A DNA stretch of 64,000 bases. Origin: Bacteroidota bacterium (GTDB lineage: Bacteria > Bacteroidota > Ignavibacteria > Kapaibacteriales > UBA2268). A program made the position numbers and the translations under genes. The stretch is from assembly GCA_029974985.1 (NCBI GenBank), contig JARKQC010000183.1, forward strand, positions 123,346 to 187,345. The letters run 5' to 3'. The notes under the pieces are model-generated. The model worked only from the letters and a program-made list of their open reading frames with translations. It had not been told where the DNA came from and did not search any database. Below are positions 57,208 through 64,000 of the stretch, piece by piece. Each line of letters begins with the position of its first letter. The first letter of the stretch is position 1.

Positions 57208-57639
57208 ATGAAATATTTAATTGCAATTATTTTATCTTTAGCAATTCTTTCAGCTTGTAGTAGCACAAAGGAAGCAACAAAAAATGAATTTCCAGACTAC
57301 ATAACAACATCTTCGGGTCTTCAATACAAAGATATAGAAGTTGGAACGGGGAATATGCCAGAGAAAAATCAAATTTGTGTTGTTCATTATCACGGCACTT
57401 TGCTCGATGGAACTGTTTTCGATAGTTCTAAAGAACGCGGTCAGCCTTTTGAATTTCCTATTGGGGTAGGGCGAGTAATCAAAGGTTGGGACGAAGGTGT
57501 TATGACTATGCGTATCGGTGGAAAAAGAAAATTAGTTGTTCCTCCAGAACTTGGTTACGGCTCGCGCACGATGGGTTCGATACCACCAAATTCTACATTG
57601 GTATTCGAAGTTGAGCTTCTAAATATTAAATCTAAATAA
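57208..57639 (+). CDS. FKBP-type peptidyl-prolyl isomerase lipoprotein
   Basis: From the ATG at 57208 (preceded by GGAG) the protein has 143 residues. It has a lipoprotein signal peptide with lipobox LSAC (about 13-16), a short linker, and one FKBP domain with VVHYHGTLLDGTVFDSS, the KGWDEGVMTM core and PPELGYGS. The domain has the residues usual for prolyl isomerase activity. The lipid anchor places it in the periplasm or on the outer membrane, where it would help fold exported proteins. It lies between pyrG and the GlmU-like gene and may be read with both. Confidence 0.92.
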   Translation: MKYLIAIILSLAILSACSSTKEATKNEFPDYITTSSGLQYKDIEVGTGNMPEKNQICVVHYHGTLLDGTVFDSSKERGQPFEFPIGVGRVIKGWDEGVMTMRIGGKRKLVVPPELGYGSRTMGSIPPNSTLVFEVELLNIKSK

Positions 57640-57654
57640 TTCTAATATATTTTG

Positions 57655-58914
57655 ATGAAAAACATTGTAATATATGAAAATGAACGGGTAGATGATCTCT
57701 ACCCGTTTTCGATAAATCATTGCTCTTGGGAAATTCATTGCGGTGCGTTTAGACTATTTGAAAAAGTTCAAGCCTATAATCCGAATTCTAATCTTTTTTT
57801 TAAGGGTAGAAATCTTTGGTCTGATTCCTTTTCTAAACGATATAATATCGAAATGAATCCATTACCCAATAATGATATTCTCTTAATTTCGGGGAATGTA
57901 ATTATTTCGAAAAATGATTGGGAAATTATTCATAATTTATCAAAATCAAAAGACTCTTTTATTATTTTTAATAATTCTGTTCCCATCGGCTTATTTTTAA
58001 AAAATCTTAGTAGTGAATTTGCTGAATATTTTGTTAATAATGAATTAATAAATTTATATAATGATATTTTTCAAAATTTCGAAAAGATAGAGTTGTCTGA
58101 GACTAATCAAATAAATTATATTTGGGATGCAGTTTTTCTTAATGGCAATCAAATAAATGAAGATTTTAATTTGTTTGTCGGTTTAAATAGTTATTTTACA
58201 AGCGATTATCGCTGCGTTTCCGCACTCGAACCTGAAAATATATTAATAGGAAAAAATGTTAAAATTTCACCATCGGTTGTTCTTGATGCAAGCGATGGAA
58301 AAATTATTATTTGCGATAATGTAAAGATTATGCCGCAAAGCACAATTATTGGTCCTTGTTATATTGGAGAAAATTCCATAATAAAAATTGGCGCAAAAAT
58401 TTATCCCGATAATTCTATTGGGAAATGGTGCAAAGTTGGTGGCGAACTCGAAAATACTATTATTCATTCTTATTCAAACAAACAGCACGAGGGATTTTTA
58501 GGGCATTCATATATTGGTGAATGGGTAAATTTCGGCGCCGATACAAATAATTCAGATTTAAAGAATACCTATAGTTCTATATCTATGCGTTTGCCTAATA
58601 AAGATATTGATACTGGGCGTATTTTCCTTGGGCTTGTTTGTGGCGACCATACCAAGACGGGAATTAATAGTATGTTCACAACGGGAACTGTTGCGGGCGT
58701 TTGTGGTATTCTTGTAAAAGAATGGTTCTTACCAAATTATATAAATTCATTTTCTTGGGGCGGAAAGCAAAACTCACCAATTTATAAATTCGAAAAAGCT
58801 ATCGAAACTGCTCGTTTAGTAATGCAAAGACGCAATAAAACTCTTCTTGATGAAGAAATTAAACTATTAAAAATTGAATACGAAAGAATAAATCAAGAGA
58901 TAAATAAAAAATAA
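57655..58914 (+). CDS. Bacteroidetes-type GlmU-like sugar nucleotidyltransferase/acetyltransferase
   Basis: This 419-residue protein matches the Bacteroidetes alternative GlmU family. It has an N-terminal domain without classical nucleotidyltransferase signatures (ERVDDLYPFS, LLISGNVII) and, from about 190, a left-handed beta-helix of hexapeptide repeats with IGPCYIGENS, GEWVNFGADTNNSDLK and a TGINSMFTTGTV segment. It is thought to supply UDP-GlcNAc for peptidoglycan and other glycans, but this assignment rests on family annotation and not direct proof. ATG at 57655 is chosen; a TTG immediately before it is also possible. A terminator-like hairpin lies inside the first codons. Confidence 0.85.
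   Translation: MKNIVIYENERVDDLYPFSINHCSWEIHCGAFRLFEKVQAYNPNSNLFFKGRNLWSDSFSKRYNIEMNPLPNNDILLISGNVIISKNDWEIIHNLSKSKDSFIIFNNSVPIGLFLKNLSSEFAEYFVNNELINLYNDIFQNFEKIELSETNQINYIWDAVFLNGNQINEDFNLFVGLNSYFTSDYRCVSALEPENILIGKNVKISPSVVLDASDGKIIICDNVKIMPQSTIIGPCYIGENSIIKIGAKIYPDNSIGKWCKVGGELENTIIHSYSNKQHEGFLGHSYIGEWVNFGADTNNSDLKNTYSSISMRLPNKDIDTGRIFLGLVCGDHTKTGINSMFTTGTVAGVCGILVKEWFLPNYINSFSWGGKQNSPIYKFEKAIETARLVMQRRNKTLLDEEIKLLKIEYERINQEINKK
57683..57708 (+). terminator. Terminator-like hairpin inside the GlmU-like coding start
   Basis: A perfect 10-bp stem (AACGGGTAGA and its complement) with a 5-nt loop is followed by only three T residues, 44 nt after the FKBP stop and about ten codons into the next gene. 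It may end some FKBP transcripts or regulate the following gene; it may also be chance. Confidence 0.35.
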
Positions 58915-59093
58915 TTTATTTAGAAAATTGTATCTTATTTAAATAATAGATACTTCGTTTGATTCTATCATATAAAACAATGATTGAGCTTCTAAAATTT
59001 GTTTAACTCTATTTGTTTAGATATATAATCGGACAATTTATTACATTTTTAGCTGTTCTAATGTGGAAAATAGGAGAAAATTTTATTCTTACA

Positions 59094-60359
59094 TCAATCA
59101 ATTATAATATCAAAAATGCCATTTTGAGCATCAATATGTAACTTGCTTGATTTTAATAATACATCACAACCAATCATTCCATCTAATTTCAAGAAATTAT
59201 TAACTCGTTCGACGCCCGATTTTAAATTAGTAAAATTCAAAGAATTGTCATTTAATAGAAATGAAATCTTTGGTATTACTTTTTGCTCACGTTTCAAAGA
59301 ACTGCCTACACCATAAATCCGCTCACTATCATTAAATAAATCATCAATTTTAATTTTTGCTAATAGAAAATCATAAAATTCGCTATTCATCGCTCCCGAA
59401 TCGAAATTAAATAATAAATCAAACCCATTTTTATATTTTAATTTTACTAATGGGTGATTTAGCCAAAACATATTTCGATTATGATATTGCAATGCTTTTG
59501 GCTTTTTTAAATACATCATTTTTTCTTTAATATCAATGGTAATATCAAGATTTTTTATTATATCCCAAGCTAATATACCATCAAAACTTAAAAAAGTGTA
59601 AAACAAAAATTTAAATTTTAAATTACTGCTATTACTAATTACGCAAGGTTTATTATGATATGTAAGGTTTCCGAAGTTAAGCATTTCGCAATAACTTGTA
59701 TAAATATCGCTTTGAGTGTTAATGCTTGAAGTTAATCCTACACTATGATAATTTATTCTTTTCAAATTCAATTCATCTGCAATTTTGTCGGATAAAAGCG
59801 TGAATTGTGCACCCGTATCGAAAAGAAACTCATATTCTTTATTATTAATTTTAAGAGATACAGTAATTAAACCTTTTTTGATTTTAAAATGTATTGTATC
59901 GAACTCTTTTTCATAGTTTTTTGTTTCATCAATACCAATAAAAGATGGATATAATAATCTAATTTTCTCTAATGAATCTGGATTATTTTTGATTTTAAAT
60001 TCATTGAAATATTTTTCCCATTTTGATTGATAAATTAATATTTGTTCGAGAATTATTTTTGAATTATAAGTTATTGTGTCATTATTTGAATTATTTAGTA
60101 AATTAATATATTTAGTTTCAGCATTTTCAAAATTACCATTTTTCAAATCACTCAATGCTGATGAAAATTCTAATTTATCTTTATCTTTTGTATATTCTGT
60201 AGCTAATTCCGGAAATCCACATAGCATTGCAGTCCAGAAATTATTATATTTTAAAGTATCTAATTTATTTGATTTATTTTCATATTTTGTTAAATTAATA
60301 TCAGTACTTGTGCAAGAAAATAATATTGGCAAAAATATAATTAAAATAAATTTCCTCAT
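59094..60359 (-). CDS. Retropepsin-like aspartic protease lipoprotein
   Basis: This 421-residue protein has a lipoprotein signal (lipobox LFSC at about 13-16), an N-terminal helical region, and two pepsin-like halves. The first carries LFDTGAQFTLLS, the second LFNFDSGAMNSEF, and a GMIGCDVL strand follows, as in two-domain retropepsin-like proteases of Bacteroidota. The active-site motifs are D-T/S-G-A, so both catalytic aspartates are present. The start overlaps the end of the next gene upstream by 4 nt (ATGA), so the two are coupled. Substrates are unknown; surface protein processing is plausible. Confidence 0.82.
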   Translation of the reverse strand: MRKFILIIFLPILFSCTSTDINLTKYENKSNKLDTLKYNNFWTAMLCGFPELATEYTKDKDKLEFSSALSDLKNGNFENAETKYINLLNNSNNDTITYNSKIILEQILIYQSKWEKYFNEFKIKNNPDSLEKIRLLYPSFIGIDETKNYEKEFDTIHFKIKKGLITVSLKINNKEYEFLFDTGAQFTLLSDKIADELNLKRINYHSVGLTSSINTQSDIYTSYCEMLNFGNLTYHNKPCVISNSSNLKFKFLFYTFLSFDGILAWDIIKNLDITIDIKEKMMYLKKPKALQYHNRNMFWLNHPLVKLKYKNGFDLLFNFDSGAMNSEFYDFLLAKIKIDDLFNDSERIYGVGSSLKREQKVIPKISFLLNDNSLNFTNLKSGVERVNNFLKLDGMIGCDVLLKSSKLHIDAQNGIFDIIID

Positions 60360-61222
60360 TTCTCATTTTCCTTAAAATTTTCTTGTTTTATTTGTAAATC
60401 TTCTATTACACTATTTTGAATATTAAGTATCTGCTTCATACCTTCTTCCACTAATGCATCAAGTTGTTCTTTAGATAACATTTTATATAAATTTGGTGAT
60501 TTTTTTTCTAAATTTTCAATAATTTTTGCTCTAACACTTTCACGCATTAAATTAAGAGAATCAGGGTTATCACAATTACTAATTTTTAAAGTAAAAGATG
60601 TTTTTTCCTTATTAAATAATGATTCAAACTCACTTTCTGCTAATTTTTTTAAGCTTTCTGCTCGTTTTGATACTTTACTATTAATTATTAATAAAGTATC
60701 ATTGTTTTGTGAAACTAATGTATCAATTTTATGAAATTCATAAACTATATTTTTAAATTTTTGGAATAAATTATTATTGTTCAATGTAGTTAAAGCAAGT
60801 GTATCAGCAATATATTCATCTGATTTTGAGTTGATAATATCGTTGCAAAGACTTATACATCTTGTGTAATATAGCGAATCATTTTTCATAAAAGCGCCAC
60901 CGCAATGATTATAAATCCAAGCAGCATAATATTTTTGTGTTTGGGTTTTCAAAAAACCATTAGTATCTAATTCAATAATCCGCGATAATCTTATCGAATC
61001 ATTTATATTTAGTAATGAATTATATTTTTTACTACTATCGAGTACAAATTCTCTATCTTTTTGGTCGGTAAAATAAATATATTTTAATTCATCGCTAATT
61101 TCCATTTTTTGTTCGGGCAAAGGAGGTATTGAATACTCACTCGAATTTAAAACATTTAAAAATAAGTTGAAATTTATGAGAATAAATCCCCAAAATATTA
61201 TCATATTTTTTTTAAATGTCAT
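60356..61222 (-). CDS. Secreted protein of unknown function (DUF6624-like pattern)
   Basis: This 288-residue protein has an N-terminal membrane/signal segment (about 7-27) and a helical, Asn/Lys/Ser-rich body. A stretch with TDQKDREF, NDSIRLSRIIELDTNG and YYAAWIYNHC recalls the DUF6624-type pattern found in secreted Bacteroidota proteins, but this is a weak resemblance. No catalytic motif is clear. It is translationally coupled to the aspartic protease gene downstream, so the two products may act together. No further function can be supported. Confidence 0.6.
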   Translation of the reverse strand: MTFKKNMIIFWGFILINFNLFLNVLNSSEYSIPPLPEQKMEISDELKYIYFTDQKDREFVLDSSKKYNSLLNINDSIRLSRIIELDTNGFLKTQTQKYYAAWIYNHCGGAFMKNDSLYYTRCISLCNDIINSKSDEYIADTLALTTLNNNNLFQKFKNIVYEFHKIDTLVSQNNDTLLIINSKVSKRAESLKKLAESEFESLFNKEKTSFTLKISNCDNPDSLNLMRESVRAKIIENLEKKSPNLYKMLSKEQLDALVEEGMKQILNIQNSVIEDLQIKQENFKENEK

Positions 61223-61269
61223 TTCAAAAACTCCTTTTAATTTTATTAAATAAAATAATATTTACCTTA

Positions 61270-61440
61270 TTACACAGTAGCAAATTTATAATAGGAGCTA
61301 AAAGCAATATTGCCTTCGCTAAAATCGCTATTATTAATAAGATTTACTGCTAAAAAATTTGGCAAATCTTTATCTTTACTCTGAATTTCTAAATTCAAGT
61401 ATAAAGACAAAATGATTAATATAATTACATTTTTTATCAC
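61270..61440 (-). CDS. Small putative secreted protein
   Basis: A short frame reads on from the methyltransferase region. A GTG at 61440 would give 56 residues with a hydrophobic leader (VIKNVIILIILSLYLNLEIQS begins it; cleavage after QS is likely) and a 35-residue Asn/Ser-rich mature part ending YYKFATV. Taking an upstream start would overlap the methyltransferase gene. I recognise no family. It lies 20 nt after the methyltransferase stop and 47 nt before the next gene, all on one strand. It could be a remnant of a longer gene. Confidence 0.35.
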   Translation of the reverse strand: MIKNVIILIILSLYLNLEIQSKDKDLPNFLAVNLINNSDFSEGNIAFSSYYKFATV

Positions 61441-61460
61441 ATTATAAATACCAAAATATA

Positions 61461-62261
61461 TTATTTCTTTATAAATTGTATTGTAAGAAACCAACCAACC
61501 TTATCACGTCCTAAAATCGAGGATATGCAACTTGCTGTTTTTCTCATAAACCAATTGAATCGCTCTAATCTATCATAATATGTATAAATCGGCACTACTT
61601 TAACATCTTCTAATTGATATTTTGCTAAAATTTGCTTCATTTCTTTTACAGAATAAGCTTTCGTACCCAAACTCTCCATATAATGCCACAAAATCCAAGC
61701 AACAGATTTCCAAGGTCTGAATTTCAAAAGTGCGTGTTTAATCCAAAAGAAATAAGCGAGTAGAGAATTTCGATGATAAACCATAATTTTAGCCATACCG
61801 CCTGGTTTTAATACTCGTATTATTTCTTCTAATGCTTTTATAGTATCGGGTGAATGATGTATTACTCCAAAACTATATACTAAATCAAATGTATTATCAG
61901 AATAATCGAGGTTTTCGGCATCGCCAACCTTAATTTCCTTAGCTTCTAATCCATAAAGATTTAATCGCATTTTGACGTGTTCGATGGCTTCTGGTGTTAA
62001 ATCAATACCATAAGCTTCGGTGCCAGAACGCACCCATTGAATAAAATCAGTTCCCGCACCAATACCAACTTCTAATATTTTTTTCCCATAAAAGCGAGAA
62101 AACTGTGCAAAAGAGAAAACCTCAGGGTGTATTTCGTATCTTTTTTCTTCAATATCTTCAAAATATGCTTTTGTGAATTTCTCTTCTTCCGTTAAAAAAG
62201 TACCGCAAGTATTTTTATCCCAAAATTCTTTTACTTCTTCTTTTAATTGTTCTTTTTCCAT
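61461..62261 (-). CDS. Class I SAM-dependent methyltransferase
   Basis: This 266-residue protein has motif I as LEVGIGAGTDFIQW, the acidic strand end in YGIDLTPEA, motif II near VGDAENLDY, LVYSFGVIHHSP and RVLKPGGMAKIM, as in UbiE/Coq5-type enzymes. After the Rossmann core (about 45-165) it has a C-terminal extension with several aromatic residues and predicted helices that could bind a hydrophobic substrate or membrane. The ATG at 62261 follows a TTG that could also be used. The substrate is unknown, and no ubiquinone or menaquinone gene is adjacent. Confidence 0.87.
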   Translation of the reverse strand: MEKEQLKEEVKEFWDKNTCGTFLTEEEKFTKAYFEDIEEKRYEIHPEVFSFAQFSRFYGKKILEVGIGAGTDFIQWVRSGTEAYGIDLTPEAIEHVKMRLNLYGLEAKEIKVGDAENLDYSDNTFDLVYSFGVIHHSPDTIKALEEIIRVLKPGGMAKIMVYHRNSLLAYFFWIKHALLKFRPWKSVAWILWHYMESLGTKAYSVKEMKQILAKYQLEDVKVVPIYTYYDRLERFNWFMRKTASCISSILGRDKVGWFLTIQFIKK

Positions 62262-62384
62262 CAATATTATTCAATATGATAAAACAAATTATTAAAAATC
62301 GCATAAATATAATTTTATGCAATTAAAGACAAATATTGTTAAAAAATGTTTCATTTGTATTATTTTTTAATTTTAAATATTCCT

Positions 62385-62570
62385 TCTATCTCGTCATCGT
62401 TTTAAATGGAAACAATGGGGCAAGCTACCATTGTCATATTTATTGGAGCAATATTTCGCGTTAGGTTAAGCATTTTTGCTTGTCGTAAATATAAATATGT
62501 TCTAAACTTTCGAGGTAGTTGGACATCTGTAGTGAAGATTTCGGTAGGAAATCTGTGAAAAAAGTCATAT
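62385..62570 (+). repeat. Dispersed intergenic repeat, copy E
   Basis: AAGCATTTTTGCTTGTCG at 62468-62485 matches the core of copy C, and the downstream GGACATCTGTAGTGAAGATT matches its flank (GGACATCTAGAGAAATC). An inverted repeat, ACAATGG and CCATTGT, lies upstream at about 62412-62434. Confidence 0.55.
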
Positions 62571-62604
62571 TTGTTTTTTTAAGAGAGTTTTTTTTAGGAA
62601 AAAT

Positions 62605-62636
62605 AAAAAAAAACTCCATTTGATTGGTATGGAGCT
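62605..62636 (-). terminator. Terminator of the small barrel protein gene
   Basis: On the minus strand AGCTCCAT pairs with ATGGAGTT (one G-U) around a 9-nt loop and is followed by a T-run (A-run 62605-62613 on plus). It is about 160 nt after the stop. Confidence 0.65.
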
Positions 62637-62798
62637 GATGTAAATAGTTTTTTATAAATAATACAAATAGTTGATAACGATTTATGAGTTATCAATAAAT
62701 ATCTTGTGTTTAATATCGGTAAAAAATGAATATTATTATAAATTCAAAATTTAACATTTAAACAATTTAAAATATTTTAGAAATTAAAAATCAATTTT

Positions 62799-63311
62799 TT
62801 AAAAATTAATTTTTATGCCAATACCCGTTAATCCTACATTGCTGATTTCGGTATTTATATACATAGTAGATAGTTCGACAGATAAAAAATTATAATTTAA
62901 GCCCATAATTAGCTTTGCATTGCTACCTAAGTAATTATCTTTTGGATTGCTCATATAATTTAGTGTAATACCAGTCATTATATCAAAATATAATCTTAAA
63001 TAATCACCTCTAAAAGCACTCAAACGTAAACCAAAATCAACATTTGCCATATAGTTATCTTTAGCATTATCCAAACCTGCCAAAAATGATATTTCGTAAA
63101 GAGCAGAAATGTCGCTCGGCTTGTTTAATGAGCCTAAACTATTCTCGAGTTGTAATCCCAATTGAAGATAACTATTAGAGTTTTTATTCGTAAGATAACT
63201 AACTCCAACAGAAGACTTATTATCGTAATCCTGAGCGAAAAGACTAATAGGGATAGAAAAAGCAAAAATGACTGATAAAATCAAGAATGACCTAAAAATA
63301 TTATTACACAT
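62799..63311 (-). CDS. Small outer-membrane beta-barrel protein, unknown function
   Basis: This 170-residue protein has a signal peptide (about 1-26, ending LFAQ) and a mature part of alternating strands (SVGVSYL, YLQLGLQLE, ANVDFGLRLSAF, LRLYFDIMTG). It ends with the aromatic residue in GIKINF, the usual barrel C-terminus recognised by the Bam machine. The size suits an eight-stranded barrel of the OmpA/OmpX type. I cannot name the family. It is a single gene with its own terminator. Confidence 0.7.
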   Translation of the reverse strand: MCNNIFRSFLILSVIFAFSIPISLFAQDYDNKSSVGVSYLTNKNSNSYLQLGLQLENSLGSLNKPSDISALYEISFLAGLDNAKDNYMANVDFGLRLSAFRGDYLRLYFDIMTGITLNYMSNPKDNYLGSNAKLIMGLNYNFLSVELSTMYINTEISNVGLTGIGIKINF

Positions 63312-63671
63312 AATAATAATCCTTTATGATATTTAGAAAATCGCAATTCTAATTTATTATTCAGTAAAGATTATGCCATCAAAAATATTTTGCCTTTTAT
63401 TGTGATAAAATAAAACGTTGTTTGATTAAGTATATTTTTAATTTTATGTTAATTGTTTTTATTTTTTTCAATTTTTAGATAATATTATACACGCATGAAC
63501 GCATGAATGTAAATAATTATACATCGAAGAGACGATGCCAATATATTTTAGATTATATTCTATTTTGTAGCTATATTTTTACTCAAAAATTTATATTTAA
63601 AAGTAAGCAAAATTTTTATATTCACAAAAATTTTATTTTCAAATTTCAAATAAAATTCGTAATTGTATCAG

Positions 63672-63698
63672 GATTCTTCGCTTTGCTTAGAATGAGGA
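63672..63698 (+). repeat. Degraded palindromic repeat fragment
   Basis: The segment has ATTCT and AGAAT arms around CGCTTTGC and resembles the ATTCTTCGCT...AGAATGA repeat common in many environmental genomes. It is imperfect. Confidence 0.4.
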
Positions 63699-63753
63699 TA
63701 TATTTTTACTTCCTTCATTATGAACCTATAAAATAATCTAAAAAAATATAAAA

Positions 63754-63785
63754 AAAAGCTCCCCAAAATTAATTAGAGAGCTTTT
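63754..63785 (-). terminator. Terminator, probably bidirectional
   Basis: AAAAGCTC and GAGCTTTT (63754-63761 and 63778-63785) form an 8-bp perfect stem. A-rich on the left and T-ended on the right, it can work in both directions; it lies 22 nt after the stop of the minus-strand T9SS gene. Confidence 0.75.
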
Positions 63786-63807
63786 CAAAAAAAATTATTT
63801 TCAAAAA

Positions 63808-63999
63808 TTATTTGATTACTACTAATTTTTGTGATAATACTACGCCATTAGCTTCGAGATAATAGAAATATGTGCCACTAGATAAATTTAATTTATTTAC
63901 ATCAATATTTATCGAATGTGTTCCAATTTCATAAGTTCCTTCTGCTAAAACTGTTCTACTTGCACCGCTTAGGTCTGTCAATGATAATTTAATATAGCT
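63808..63999 (-). CDS. C-terminal T9SS type A sorting domain (5' truncated)
   Basis: The gene runs off the right edge of the window, and its last 63 residues are visible. They form a typical C-terminal sorting domain: a YIKLSLTDLSG strand, TVLAEGTYEIGTHSI, LSSGTYFYYLEANG and a closing QKLVVIK. This is the signal that sends proteins through the type IX secretion system. The catalytic or binding part of the protein lies beyond the window, so its function is unknown. Confidence 0.85.
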   Translation of the reverse strand, partial: SYIKLSLTDLSGASRTVLAEGTYEIGTHSINIDVNKLNLSSGTYFYYLEANGVVLSQKLVVIK

Positions 64000-64000
64000 T

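Larger units (their letters stand above)
62262..62798. other. Intergenic region with repeat copy and terminator
   Basis: About 540 bases contain a copy of the dispersed repeat (about 62385-62570) and the terminator for the barrel gene at 62605-62636. The rest is AT-rich and shows no gene. Confidence 0.6.
63312..63807. other. Intergenic region with repeat-like debris
   Basis: About 500 bases separate two minus-strand genes. They include a short ACGCATGAACGCATGAATG run (63492-63510), a CGAAGAGACGATGCC piece, and GATTCTTCGCTTTGCTTAGA (63672-63691). The last two resemble halves of palindromic repeats common in FCB genomes. A shared terminator lies near its end. The 77-codon plus-strand frame in it is probably not a gene. 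Confidence 0.5.

Noticed and set aside
58927..58952. Imperfect inverted repeat GTATCTTATT/AATAGATAC after the GlmU-like gene
   Set aside because: One base is missing from one arm and no T-run follows, so it was not called a terminator.
63503..63736. 77-codon plus-strand open frame
   Set aside because: It spans repeat-like debris, has no ribosome-binding site and an aromatic/lysine-rich composition expected of AT-rich noncoding DNA.

Overview
The window is a 64 kb, strongly AT-rich bacterial chromosome segment with densely packed genes on both strands. No rRNA, tRNA, CRISPR array, intact insertion sequence or prophage was recognised. Gene content points to the Bacteroidota/Chlorobiota (FCB) superphylum: secreted proteins with type IX secretion-like C-terminal sorting domains, a Bacteroidetes-type GlmU homologue, a SufBCDSU iron-sulfur operon, TAnnTTTG promoter-like boxes and a TamB-like protein. 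Clear Shine-Dalgarno sequences precede several genes, and one gene pair has a sigma-54-type promoter. This fits a lineage near Ignavibacteria/Kapabacteria better than a classical Bacteroidia, but that placement is inference.

Layout. 1-5.0 kb: end of a NifU-domain protein, a TPR sensor histidine kinase, a probable outer-membrane protein and an RsbW-like ATPase. 5.0-8.4 kb (minus): a DnaQ/UvrC-like fusion, a HAD hydrolase and an RsmB-type methyltransferase. 8.4-15.6 kb: a small FlgD/T9SS-domain protein and a 1975-residue cysteine-free repeat protein, behind a candidate sigma-54 promoter and closed by a strong terminator. 15.7-20.2 kb: serC, gap, ptb-buk. 20.6-25.7 kb: a large chemoreceptor with duplicated HAMP-like modules, and an EF-G resembling the spdEFG1/mitochondrial EF-G1 type. 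26.1-29.0 kb: a UDP-glucuronate decarboxylase-like enzyme and nadA-nadC. 29.0-36.0 kb: divergent TMTC-like membrane/TPR protein and TamB-like giant. 36.1-41.6 kb: VWA protein, TrmH-like methyltransferase, and an adaptor-permease pair without an ATPase. 41.9-45.2 kb: LamG/T9SS protein and two glycosyltransferases. 45.4-48.1 kb: purH, a CheR-like methyltransferase and a metallo-beta-lactamase-fold protein in one tight operon. 48.1-55.4 kb (minus): rrf2-sufBCDSU-sufT-ferredoxin reductase operon with an IscR-like operator. 55.5-58.9 kb: pyrG, an FKBP lipoprotein and the GlmU-like protein. 59.1-64 kb (minus): retropepsin-like lipoprotein, two poorly known secreted proteins, a methyltransferase, a small barrel protein and the end of a T9SS cargo protein.

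How the genes fit together. Central metabolism (serine, NAD, purine, CTP, glycolysis, acyl-phosphate energy conservation) is interleaved with envelope biogenesis (TamB, glycosyltransferases, UXS-like, GlmU-like) and surface export. The most notable items are the sigma-54-type promoter in front of the giant repeat-protein pair, the IscR-like palindrome ahead of the suf operon, the split-function type of EF-G, the degenerate GIY-YIG half of the exonuclease fusion, and a family of decayed palindromic intergenic repeats seen at five places.
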